NCBI GenBank assembly: GCA_022592445.1
Contig: JABYQR010000022.1
Location: 124,001 to 188,000, forward strand
Direction of reading: 5' to 3'
DNA length: 64,000 nt
Origin: Cytidiella melzeri
Taxonomy: Eukaryota; Basidiomycota; Agaricomycetes; Polyporales; Irpicaceae
Shown here: one piece after another, positions 54,277-64,000 of the stretch
Layout of the letters: each line of letters starts with the position of its first letter
How positions within the stretch are numbered: the stretch's first letter is position 1
Notes under the pieces: generated by a model
Seen by the model: the letters and a program-made list of their open reading frames with translations, nothing else
Told to the model about the DNA's origin: nothing
Database searches by the model: none
Translations under genes and position numbers: made by a program

Positions 54277-56435
54277 ATGTCTCAATTCCCTCCCGTTTTA
54301 CTTCTACTAGGGTCAGCGACAATCTTTGTCGCGTACCTCACAATACATTCGCGGAGCAAGCACAGTGGCCCAGGTCCCAGGCCCGCGTTTATAGTGGGCA
54401 ATGCCTTCCAAATGCCACAAGAGAAATCTTGGTTGCAGTTTACTAAATGGGCCCGCGTATATGGTAAGTCCTCAGGGCCTTGTATGAGCTGTCACCACTC
54501 ATCACTGCGAGTCTCAGGCGATATCATAACGCTGCGCATTTTTCGAGAACACATGATTGTCATCAACTCGTACGCGATTGCGTCCCAGCTCTTCGAAGGT
54601 CCAAAATCGGCCCAGTATGCAGATAAACCCAAAGTGCCACGCATGGCCGAGCTGTACGTGCTCTACTGTTTAGTAGTTTACGAGTCCTACGTTGAACCTG
54701 AGCTACTTCTAGGAGCGGCTACGATACCTCTAGTATAGTTCAAAGTTACACGAAACCACTGCGCCACAGCAGAAAGCTCATGCAAGCGGAATTATCGGCT
54801 CGCGCCATTCGTAGCTATCAAGGCCTACAAGAACAAGAAGCGCGACAATTCGCGTTGAGGCTCTTGCAAGACCCGCTCTTTTTTCTGGAGCATATACAGC
54901 TGTACGTCTGGCTTTCATCGGAAAGAGGACAAGTCTTCTTAAAACGACCACTAGTTCGATATCGTCTACCCTTCTCATGATTACATACGGTCACCAAGTC
55001 GAAGGACCACACGATGCGGTGATGCTACTTGCAGAAGCCGTTGTGAACGACATGTCCGAAATTATAGCTCCTTTCACGTGGCTCATTGACTACATTCCTG
55101 CACGTTCGTCCGGTCCTCCGTTTCACCTTTTCACCAGCTGAGCACGTCGGATTTTTTGTACCAGTCGCTTATATCCCTCCGCGATGGACCCGTTTCCAGA
55201 AGATTGCGGACAAGTACCGAGAAACCCTTTGCAAATTCGAAAATCTCCCGTTCGAGACGGTCAAGCAGCAATTGGTGAGAACTCGTCCAGCTCTGGAATC
55301 GTTTTGTACTTATATAGAGCGTTTTTAGCGTACGGGCGTCGCCGTTCCTTCCTTCCTCTCGAACCAGCTCGAAGGAAAAGCAGACACCATGACCGAAGAA
55401 GAAACCGAATGCTTGAAGCACACAGTGTCCACCCTGTACGCCGGTGTGTTCTTTACTTCGCTATCATGTTCCATTGTCTAGGCTCATGCTGCCAATAGTG
55501 GGGACTGACACTGTAAGCGGCCTGAAGGTACATTTGTTGTTCCTACCCACTGATCCCCTCCGACTACTAGACAATGAGCCTCCTGTCGACATTCTTCCTC
55601 GTGATGGCCCTCCATCCTTCTTTCCAGGCCAAAGCACAAGCAGAGCTTGACAGGGAGCTTGAACACAAAGCTCTGCCGACGTTCGCCGACCGGGAGAGGC
55701 TTCCCTACCTCACTTGTATCATCAAGGAACTTCTCAGATGGAGACCGCCGGTTCCAATCAGTATGGTGTCAATCATCCCTTCCCCGTTTCCGTTTCTCAC
55801 TAACGGCCGAACAAGTGGTTCGAACGACGCTACAGGACGACGTCATCAACGGTGTTCACCTTCCGGCGGGTGCTACCGTAGTTGCCAACACTTGGTGAGT
55901 CGGGATGGCTATCGAAACAAATGGCCTGATGGCATGTTGAGCCGTTTGCTGAGCCCATTCATTCCACATAGGGCATTCACGCGCGATTCGGAGCAATACA
56001 CCAATCCTGACGAGTTCAACCCAGACCGCTTTCTCGACAATGGCAACGAAGCTCTCAGGGATCCTCGTCGTTACGTCTTTGGCTACAACAGGCGGTACGT
56101 TCCCACACAGGTTGGATGGTGCTGTGCGACTGCGCTGATTGTTCTACCAGCATATGTCCTGGAGCTGACTACGCAACCTCCGCGGGGTACATCCTAATGG
56201 CCACCACACTGGCCGTTTTTAAGATCTTGCCAGAGACAGACGATCCGAGTCCGCTCGCTCAATTAGCTGAAGAGTACACCGATGGCATTGTCAGGTACGT
56301 GCAGGCAGTCAAGGATGTAGATGCTCAAAGCGACGTTTTTTTCTTTCTTGCAGTCATCCGAAACCGTTCCGCTGTCGTATCGTTCCCCGATCCGCAGAGC
56401 TGGTGGATTTAGTCAACAACACGGCTAATAAATGA
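54277..56435 (+). CDS. Cytochrome P450 (cluster oxidase, variant heme loop)
   Basis: Microsomal P450 likely oxidising the terpenoid scaffold. ATG 54277 gives MSQFPPVLLLLGSATIFVAYL, an N-terminal membrane anchor, followed by the proline-rich hinge GPGPRPAFIVGNAFQMP. About twelve short exons. Further landmarks: SYTKPLRHSRKLMQAELS (helix C); LIDYIPA joined to LAYIPPRWTRFQ; I-helix AVGTDTTMSLLSTFF; ExxR in IIKELLRWRPPVP; LPAGATVVANTW; PDEFNPDRFL. The heme loop VFGYNRR|ICPGADYATSA is split by an intron near 56096-56151. The protein ends LVNNTANK, TGA 56433-56435. All structural blocks are present. The heme loop has Asn where F-x-x-[GD] normally needs Gly or Asp. It is the nearest oxidase to the intact HAD-cyclase. 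Confidence 0.87.
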
Positions 56436-56631
56436 AATATTTCGCCGTACGAATAGGGCCCTAGGGCTAGTATGATCTTGATGTACATAGAAATTTGCTC
56501 TCTCGTGTATGTGTGCGCAAACCAAGCAAGAGTCGCTATAGTCAAACAAAAAGGCTCGTATACCAGACTGTCTACGCTAGATCACATGTAACGTACTACT
56601 GTGTTCGACGTCACGGTTACGAACCCTCCTC

Positions 56632-58862
56632 CTACAGCACTGCGACGTTTCGACCCATACGCCTCACAGCTCTAATCGGCAGCGGCTTGTCAAAAATCGT
56701 AGTACGCATGTTCCTCACCCCGCCAAGCCAAGCCTCAGAGTCAAACTCTGCAGGCAACGTCATGTCAAAAGTGAGCACGAGACGGGCGAGAACGTGGCGC
56801 ATCTCTTGCATCGCAAAGTTCTTTGCGACACAGACGTACGGGCCTAAGGATCATGAGCGTATGATTGGCGCATTATCGTCGTCAGCTGGTTGGAAACACT
56901 TACCGGATGAGAACGAGAACATGGCAGACTTGTTCAGAATCGAATGCGGGCCTAGACCGTCGGGAAGCCATCTCTGCGGGTTGAACGCCTTGGTGGTGGT
57001 TTAGGATTCAGGACGTTGTGCGAAGTGTAAAGATGAGGGGTGAAAGACATACCGTAGGGTTAGGGTAAAAGTTGTCTGCTGAGATTTGTTGAGAGTATGC
57101 TGCGAGAGCGACGATGGTTCCGCCTGGAACAGCCTGTTCGTCAATGACAGCGCCTTGTGGCGGGACGATCCGTGGGACGTAGAAGGGAGTTCCGAGGCGG
57201 AGGGCTTCGTTGATCACTGCGTTGAGATAAGGAATTGACTCGAGTTTGGCGTTGTCGAGAGCCTGAGACATGGGTTCCGGGAAGATCTTGTCGAGCTCTG
57301 CTTGGAGGGTTTTGTACGTGAAAGGGTTAAGGAGAAGGTAGAAGAACGCGAAGATGAGTGAGGTTGAAACATTGTCAGAACCTGTGAGAGGCAAAGGTCA
57401 TAATGAGAACGAGGACTCTGGTATGACGGGAGGAAAAAAGAAAGAACTCAGGACCTGCTGGGATAGCTTGTACGGCCTCAATCTCCAGGTCTGAAAGTGG
57501 AATCTTCTCTCCGGTACGAAGATCGCCGTCAAGCTGCTCCAACGGTCAACTACGCCTGACACAAACGAGTTGCAAGCTGATGCCGTACCAGGTAAGAAGA
57601 AAGATCTCGAATAGACACGTCGGAAGCCGCGACCCGGTTGTGCATCATGGTCGCGGCATGACGCCGCGCACGATGCAACATCTCACTCCCCGGGAGATGC
57701 CAAAGAATGTCCATCAGCCAAGGAGCTTGACCAATACTACACGGAGCAAACCAGTTTCAGACTCGGAGAAAACACAACACGGATGAACAACAATGGGGTT
57801 TTACTCGCCTGTCATGCACCACTGTGGCCAATTTCCCGCTCGTGATTATATTCCGGGGGTCGGCAGTTTTCATCAGTTCCTAGCACGACGCCGTATATGG
57901 GGTTAAATCCCACAGCTTTTGCGCGCGTATTTTGTATTGTAACTTACGAGACTGTTGCTTCCGCCGAATATCATCTCTCCCTGTTTGGTCACACATGAAC
58001 GAGAGAGAAAAGGAGAGAGCCCAAACTGAAGTCGAAAAGAGATTTGCATACCATAAAATCATACGACCAGTGCGCGATACACAGCCCAAAGTCGACGATT
58101 CCGTCTGCGTCTGTGCGCTCTTCTATGCATCGCGTCAGTTGAAGGGTCCTCCGCTCCAAAGGAGTGTAAAAGTGCTGGACGCTGTCATAAACAAGGGTCA
58201 ACGGTCACGATTGCCGCGAGTACGCCCACGATGTACAACAACAAAAAGCGCTCACGCAGTGGAGGCGAACGCATTTGCCCAGATTCTCTTGCGCTTCGAA
58301 TGGTCCTCCTTGTTACGCGGCTTGAAAAACAAAGAGACGCCGCTGATCCGACCAGGTACAGCGTAAGACTGGTCCTTGGCCATGTGTAGCATGGCACCAT
58401 AGATGGTTGGGGCTGCTTTGTAAGAGTTGATTGAAAGACTGTTGGGTCCTTTAAAGTTGTGTCGAATGGGAAAGAAAAGCGTGTCGGTAAAGAGAGATTG
58501 AACTGTGCGGCTGATGATCATGTCGAGCGAAGTTTGGACGTACCTATGCGTACAAACTTTCCATACTTCTTGTGCAGCTCGTCAATAATGACGTGCCTCT
58601 TTCCGCCGTAGGAAATAAACACGAGGACGAGGCTGCTGAGGCGCCAGAGGATGGGTCCAGGGTAGGCAGCAAGTGGGTGCCATGGAGAGAGTCGGTATCC
58701 GATTGTTGAGAACGACAGGGATAGTGCATAAGCGACAGTAGCTTGAGCTGTCAGGTACGCGGCGTCGACGCTGGTTATGCTCCTAACGACAGTGTAGCAG
58801 ATTGCAACAGCGACGACGAACCCCACGAGGGCATAGTCGCCAGGTATCGTGTGTCGATTCAT
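56632..58862 (-). CDS. Cytochrome P450, 'high nitrogen upregulated' type
   Basis: Membrane P450 with an unusual multi-helix N-terminus: MNRHTIPGDYALVGFVVAVAI then AAYLTAQATVAYALSLSF before SPWHPLAAYPGPILWRLSS. This layout is typical of basidiomycete P450s annotated as high-nitrogen-upregulated. It reads leftward from ATG 58862 in about ten exons. The first intron (GTACGT..., about 110 nt) joins KFVRIG to PNSLSINSYKAAPTIYGA. Further: NKEDHSKRKRIWANAF; HWSYDFM; I-helix AIPAGSDNVSTSLIF; ExxR VINEALRLGTPF; FNPQRWLPDG; heme loop FSFSSGPYVCVAKNFAMQEMR. It ends MGRNVAVL with TAG at 56632-56634. The residue after C-V is Ala, a tolerated change. It is convergent with the first P450, with about 195 bp between stops. 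Confidence 0.87.
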
Positions 58863-59492
58863 GAGTTTCCAGGTGAGCTAGGAAAATGTACCGAAGTGAG
58901 CGAGGAAAAGCAATGACACTGAGTAGTGGTACTTACTACTCCCGCTAGTGTTGCATAAAACAGGCAATACGATGAGATGTCGTGCATACTGGAACAGAGA
59001 CCGAGTCGAACTTGCGGACGAATGACAGTGAAATCGACGGGCTTGCCTCGTTCATCTCGCTATATAAGGTGGCCGCTGGCGGTGAACAGCACATCCTGGG
59101 CGGTAGGTACCCCGTTTGATGTTTGTATTCCGGTAACAATACTGATTAGATAGAAGTCTGTCACCTCATAATGTTCAACAGAGAACATCGTAGGGTATGA
59201 GATGCACGCTGCTGTTGGGAAACCCTATCCAGCCTTGTTGCTGTAAAGTTGCAAGGGCTGAGCGCCATCCGACGGTCATGGGAATCTCTGCGCCGAACTG
59301 AGATTATACCTAGGCCGAGTACTTAAAACATAGATCGAGATCGGCAGTCGTACGAAAAAGGCAAGACAGTGTCGCATCCAATTAAATACCACAACAAGTA
59401 GGGCTCTGCATCGTCTGCAAGCAGAACATAGCTTTCTCCATATATAAAATATAGATCAAATCTCAAAACTGTCCGTTCGACTGGTATAGAAT
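58863..59492. other. Intergenic, promoter side of the second P450
   Basis: Contains TATATAAG at 59061-59068, about 200 bp upstream of the minus-strand start at 58862, but the motif points the other way. No coding frame. Confidence 0.4.
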
Positions 59493-61609
59493 TCACACTG
59501 CGATTTGATCATTCAACGCGTACACCGGGGCACCTTCAATCTTGACGTCCTCGGAATCCCTCGACCCAGACGTCTGCTTGGAAGGTGGAAGCATGCGAAG
59601 ATGATACGCATCCTTCTGCTGCCCGCTGTGGTCGGTGGGGTGTAGCGTGTTCGTGCTGCGCGTGTTCGGCTGCAAATGCGTTTTGTGTTCTCAATTCCGT
59701 ATCTAGAGAGCTGCAGACAAAGACACCGCGGAACTCACTGGAGAGGCAGCGTGCCAAGAACTGTTGTTCGTCGTGGTGATGGGACCGTTGTCTTTGGTGC
59801 GCAAACTTGCTCTGGCGTTCAAACTAGCAAAGTGCCAATGCAATTAAGTGCGAGGAACAGGCTTGCTAATGTGGGAGAATGCTGACCTGGCTAGAAGCGA
59901 GTTTGCATACACTACATACAAATACGTCAGTGACACAATGTATGAGCGGATGTGACGGTGAAAGTTGGACGTACAGTTCCCTACGACTGAGTAGATACCC
60001 AGATAGTAGAGACCGATGCGATCAATGTATTGGTTCTGACCGTCACATCAGCAACGACTTGAGCCTACAGGTAAGTCAAACATCTCACCAGAACGATGAT
60101 CACCACATCAGCCAATCTGGTACGTTGAGATTATCGGTATGGGAGCAGAAACGACAACTTCTCTGAACGTACACAGTAATCATGCCGGCTTGAATAGCAT
60201 AAAAGGTCAGTGTATTGATTAGACGGTCGGTTCTGTTGATGATGAAATCAGCTTAGAATATTAGCGGTGAGTGCAAGGTATTCAAAGTTATGCCCACTTT
60301 GCAAAAACGGTACGACTGCGACCACGGTTGAGCAAGAAAATCAGCGAGGCCATGATTGCTACGTCCGTGGAGATAGCAGTAGACAAAGCGAACGGGGAGA
60401 GAACCTAGGCACGTTGTCAACACACCGGCCAGAGAGCAGGGAGAGGGAGAGTGACTTGCTTTCTGGGCACCGGACACGAAAGCATCCACGCTGGCTGATT
60501 GAAGACTAGAAGCTTTCGTCGGCGATTTGTAATCTTCGAATGACTGCAAAGTTCGCACCTAATAATATACGTGGCTACGGAGTGACGTTCAGAGAAGTAG
60601 AGGCGAGCATGCGCATAAACTCACCCAATCCCATGCCTGTGCCAACGAGACATATGAGATGCAGAGTCGTAAACTGCGGAAAGCACTCACCAAAGTTCCA
60701 CACCGCCAATATGACCTACAAGTGCAAATCAGTAACGCTGACGGCCAGAAGGTTGTTCCCGACTTACAACGAGAGACGTCAATGCCCAGCGCATGGCAAG
60801 CATCTGACTCACTAGATAATAAACGAGGCCGATTGTCGTCAGGTATATATTGAACCCTGCCGCGAAATAAACAATGTTCTCTTACACATCCATATCCTCC
60901 ATGCGAAGTACAAGTGACCAAAGAGTTCCCCGAGATTCTGCGCAAAGTCGCCTAGTCAGTTCCGCACGGCGCAGCCCACATGCCATCACGACTCACTGTC
61001 GTCAGCGGAAGGCTCTGATGGAGCAAGATATACATCAGCTTTGCGCACGCAGTATGTCTGCTATGAGAAAAACGTACGCTCACGCTCCTGTGTATGCGTT
61101 GCGTGAGCAATCCACTCGAATGAGCACAAATGGAAGAAGAAACTGACCAAACGATGACAGAGAGCGCGGCCGGGTTTCCCCAGTTCAAAACCAGATAGTG
61201 ATAAGCTGCGTGGACGAGGAACGAAGACCGGACGAATTCGATGATCCTGGCGACGACAGTAAATAAAAATTGAAACCATCATGTTTCGCGAGTCACTTAC
61301 CATACAACTGCAACCTGTCCGCAAAAGTCAGCTTCGTGATGATTGTGATCGACTCAGATTGCTTGTGCCCGTACCAGGAGCTTTGTGGCCAGGTTGTCCT
61401 CTGGATAGGTGTAGTAGTAAAACCACGTCTGGAGGGTTGTGACTCCAAGGAGACTGAGAGAGCAATGTCAGCATACATAGAGATAGCACGATGGTGTTGA
61501 CGTGAGCATACCCTACAGAGGCCGTGCCGCCGATTTGCACGACGCCAAAGGTGTTCACTAGCACAGCGTGCAGGGCTGGTGGGATGGGGGATGCAGAGGT
61601 TGAGTTCAT
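59493..61609 (-). CDS. DUF6534-type multi-pass membrane protein
   Basis: Agaricomycete family of seven-helix membrane proteins of unknown function. ATG 61609 gives MNSTSASPIPPALHAVLVNTFGVVQIGG. An intron follows, then SLLGVTTLQTWFYYYTYPED and NLATKLLV, the family's 'VTTLQ-x-Y-x-Y' block. Then VRSSFLVHAAYHYLVLNWGNPAA, a soluble-loop His/Tyr block. Further helices fall in short exons down to about 60250, including FADVVIIVL-like stretches near 60070-60100. The cytoplasmic tail ends DVKIEGAPVYALNDQIAV at 59493. About twelve short exons; middle joins are only approximate. It lies between the P450s and the alpha/beta hydrolase, so it may be co-regulated with the cluster. Confidence 0.68.
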
Positions 61610-61986
61610 GGTGGAACCGCTGGGTGGGCTTGAGGAATGGCACGAGTAGCACGCATCTCGAGTGCAACGACGTGTCTAATATATAAGCAAATTACAGTAG
61701 TGGGTGGCCGACACAGAAATGGGAAACTTTGTGGCTGCAGATTACCGATCTGCAGGACAGGACCCCTGACACTATGACGCACGCTTTTCCCAGGCAGTTG
61801 GTTAGCGATCTGCCAGCGACATGAAGACATCTGTTCCTGCTCTTCAAGGAGAGTTGGCCGTTGTGCGTTATGGTTCTGGAATGGCGGCAGCAAACAGGAA
61901 GCATGCATCCCAATCAACAGCCACCAAATAAGCACGAAAGGGGAGGCGGCCACACCTACAGCTGCCAACACTCTCCCAGTCCCCCA
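61610..61986. promoter_or_regulatory. Divergent promoter of the DUF6534 and hydrolase genes
   Basis: About 375 bp between opposite starts. No clear TATA box. A shared promoter would tie the two genes' expression together. Confidence 0.4.
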
Positions 61987-63242
61987 TGTCGAAAGTTGAC
62001 CTACCCTACACCGAGTCCTGGCTGCAAGGCCCCTTCTCAACCTCCTTCTACACCCGTCTCTACAACCCTCCGACCTCCACACCTTTGTGTGCAGTCCTAG
62101 TCTTCGCCCACGGCTACCTTGAACACATCGGTCGCTACACCGACGCCCACGCCAAGTGGGCTTCACGCGGCATTGCTGTCTTTGCCTATGACGAACGTGG
62201 CTTTGGCAGGACCGCCTTGGATAAAGAACACAAGAGTCCTGGCAGCGTTTACGGGCGGACGGGAGGCATGAAGGAGCGGATGTCTGACTTGGAATGGGCG
62301 ATCAAACACGCCAGAGCGTTGTTCAGCGGTGAAGTACCGTTGTTTCTTATGGGCCACTCCATGGTTAGTAATACTTTCCATGTTTTCGTTGTATTAAACT
62401 CATCCTTTGACTTGACTAGGCAGGCGGCATGGTTTTGAGCTTTGCAACGCGCACCGAAGCGCCTCCAGCGAAAGAAACCATTGTTCTCCTTTCCGGAGTG
62501 ATCGCTTCCAGCCCTCTGGTCCGCATCGCGGACAACCAGCCATCGCCGTTCATCCTGTTTGTGCTCAACATACTGGCCAAAATCGTTCCCCACATGTCAT
62601 TGAATACCCCGATTCAGGACAAGGTAAAGTCTCTGTCCTCGGTATGTGCCTTTAGACTGACGTAACAGTTTACAGGTACTATCCCACGACCCGACAGTGG
62701 GCGAATCCGCCCTGAAGGATCCTTGGATCAAGCCAATCGGGACGACGCAGGGTGTTGCAGACATGATTCACAGAGTACGCCAGGGTGCCGGCACACGATC
62801 TCCCCATGTGGCTGATCTAAACGTGTGTAGGGATCGCTACTGCTTACGGAGGGATACAAGTCCTGGCCATCCAACCTACCCGTGAGTATTCATGATGGCG
62901 CACGTGTTTTTAAAGTTGTTCACACCGTATCCAGGTTCTGATACTGCATGGCACTGCAGACAGGGTGAACTCAGGAAATATCCACACGGTAATAAACCTC
63001 TGACGGATTAAACATGGCAGGTGAATGAATACCCTCAATGCAAGCAATTCGCCGAGCTTCTCCAAGCACCCGACAAGAAGTTCGTTACGTACGAGGTAAA
63101 GTCTGCTTCGTGTTGGGTTCTGGGTCCCACTTTTTTCATCCAGTTCTCGCAGGATGCCATGCACGACCTCATGACCGAACCTGCCATCAAGGACCAGTAC
63201 TTTGAGGAATGTGTCTCCTGGGTGAAGAATCATTTACCATAA
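61987..63242 (+). CDS. Monoglyceride-lipase-like alpha/beta hydrolase
   Basis: Serine hydrolase of the monoacylglycerol lipase family. The start MSKVDLPYTESWLQGPFS lies at 61986/61987. Oxyanion motif VFAHGYLEHIGRY; YDERGFGRT; nucleophile GHSM|GG split by an intron (about 62364-62422), giving the GxSxG serine. Next SGVIASSPLVR; DPWIKPIGTTQGVADMIHR; then an intron to GSLLLTEGYKSWPSNLP; VLILHGTADR with the catalytic Asp; VNEYPQCKQFAELL; and the last exon DAMHDLMTEPAIKDQYFEECVSWVKNHLP with the catalytic His and TAA at 63240-63242. Complete and normal in length. Its 3' block (62820-63890) has a decayed copy at 53432-54010. In the cluster it could hydrolyse an ester or release a product; this is inference. 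Confidence 0.9.
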
Positions 63243-64000
63243 TCATTTCCCATGATAGATTATACACTCTGGGTTCCCTCAAACACCGTCGGATTCGATC
63301 TTTGCTCGTTGTGAGAACCATCTTGTTACAGTTCTGCAATACAGCGAAAGGCCGACGTGATCGATTTAGAAGTAGGTGTCGTGCGTACCACTTGCTAGAA
63401 TTGCGAATGCGTTTGTTGTTGACATGCAGAGGTACGTACCTCGTCTGACGCTTCTGATAGGAGAAATGGAGACCGCAGCAAGCATCACGGCGTTTTATAC
63501 CCTGCAACGACGGGCACATGAATGTTGAGTGTCGCAACGAGCATGAGACACGCATGATACTCAGCATTCACAGGAAAGCCTCTGACCATACCGGATAAGG
63601 ATACCATTTCAGGGCAGATCGTTGAGGATGATCATGATTCTCCTGTACTTGATCATTAGGGTACGAATGGGCTGAGGCAAGTCGTGTCCGCAGCTGCAGA
63701 ACCCATTTCATTTCGTGGACACTGACAGAGGTCTTCAGCAACCAGGAGATCCTGGTAGCTCGAAAGAAGACACTGGTCAGTCCGCCGAAACCTGAGCTCT
63801 CAAAATCGCATCTGTGCTATGAAGGATGATTGGTTGCAAGAAAAAGCAAACATCCGTCCCACAATAGCGTTAATATTTGCTCAGAGGGCACAATCACTGT
63901 ACCGGATTATGCATTATATTACGCGGCGCTACATAACTAGAGTTATGTGCAGTGTGACGTCGATAGCACAGTTAGTGTAGTTTATGATGCGAACTCATCG
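63243..64000. other. 3' flank of the hydrolase, right member of the duplicated block
   Basis: No gene. 63345-63890 is the right copy of the duplicated segment. Confidence 0.55.

Overview
The window is nuclear DNA of a filamentous basidiomycete, most probably an Agaricomycete. The genes are dense and split by many short GT-AG introns of about 50-60 nt. Several families typical of mushrooms and polypores are present: a FunK1 kinase, DUF6533- and DUF6534-type membrane proteins, a 'high nitrogen upregulated'-type P450, and HAD-terpene cyclase fusion enzymes. I support 25 genes plus one gene relic. Exon joins were made by eye from reading-frame continuity, splice sites and family conservation, so individual boundaries may be off by a few codons.

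Left part (1-24 kb), mostly conserved housekeeping genes: the 3' end of a methyltransferase-like gene; a dienelactone hydrolase (-); octanoyltransferase LIP2 (-), divergent from a peroxisomal SCP-x type thiolase (+); an Asi1/Asi3-like membrane RING protein (+); a small unknown gene (+); an Mdv1/Caf4 WD40 mitochondrial fission adaptor (-); an unknown small membrane protein (-); the p23/Sba1 Hsp90 co-chaperone (+); and a very large separase gene (+, about 7.5 kb).

Middle (24-50 kb): a secreted two-LysM effector-like protein (+); a DUF6533 membrane protein (-); MED21 (-) divergent from Rtf2 (+); a HAD-terpene cyclase fusion gene with a visibly degraded cyclase half (+); a large uncharacterised protein with a TIM-barrel-like segment (-); a serine/proline-rich unknown (+); a G-protein alpha subunit (+) whose 3' end is best explained by a single-nucleotide exon; a 3.2 kb gene-free stretch; a D-lactate dehydrogenase-type flavoprotein (+); and a FunK1 kinase (+).

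Right part (51-64 kb): a second, intact HAD-terpene cyclase gene (+); a decayed duplicate of the 3' part of an alpha/beta hydrolase gene; two cytochrome P450s (+ and -); a DUF6534-type membrane protein (-); and the intact monoglyceride-lipase-like alpha/beta hydrolase (+). This looks like a drimane-type sesquiterpenoid biosynthetic cluster built on the AstC/AncC enzyme class: the fusion enzyme would make a cyclic drimanyl-type scaffold, the P450s would oxidise it, and the hydrolase could process esters. The degraded paralogue 20 kb upstream and the duplicated hydrolase block point to repeated local duplication and decay around the cluster.
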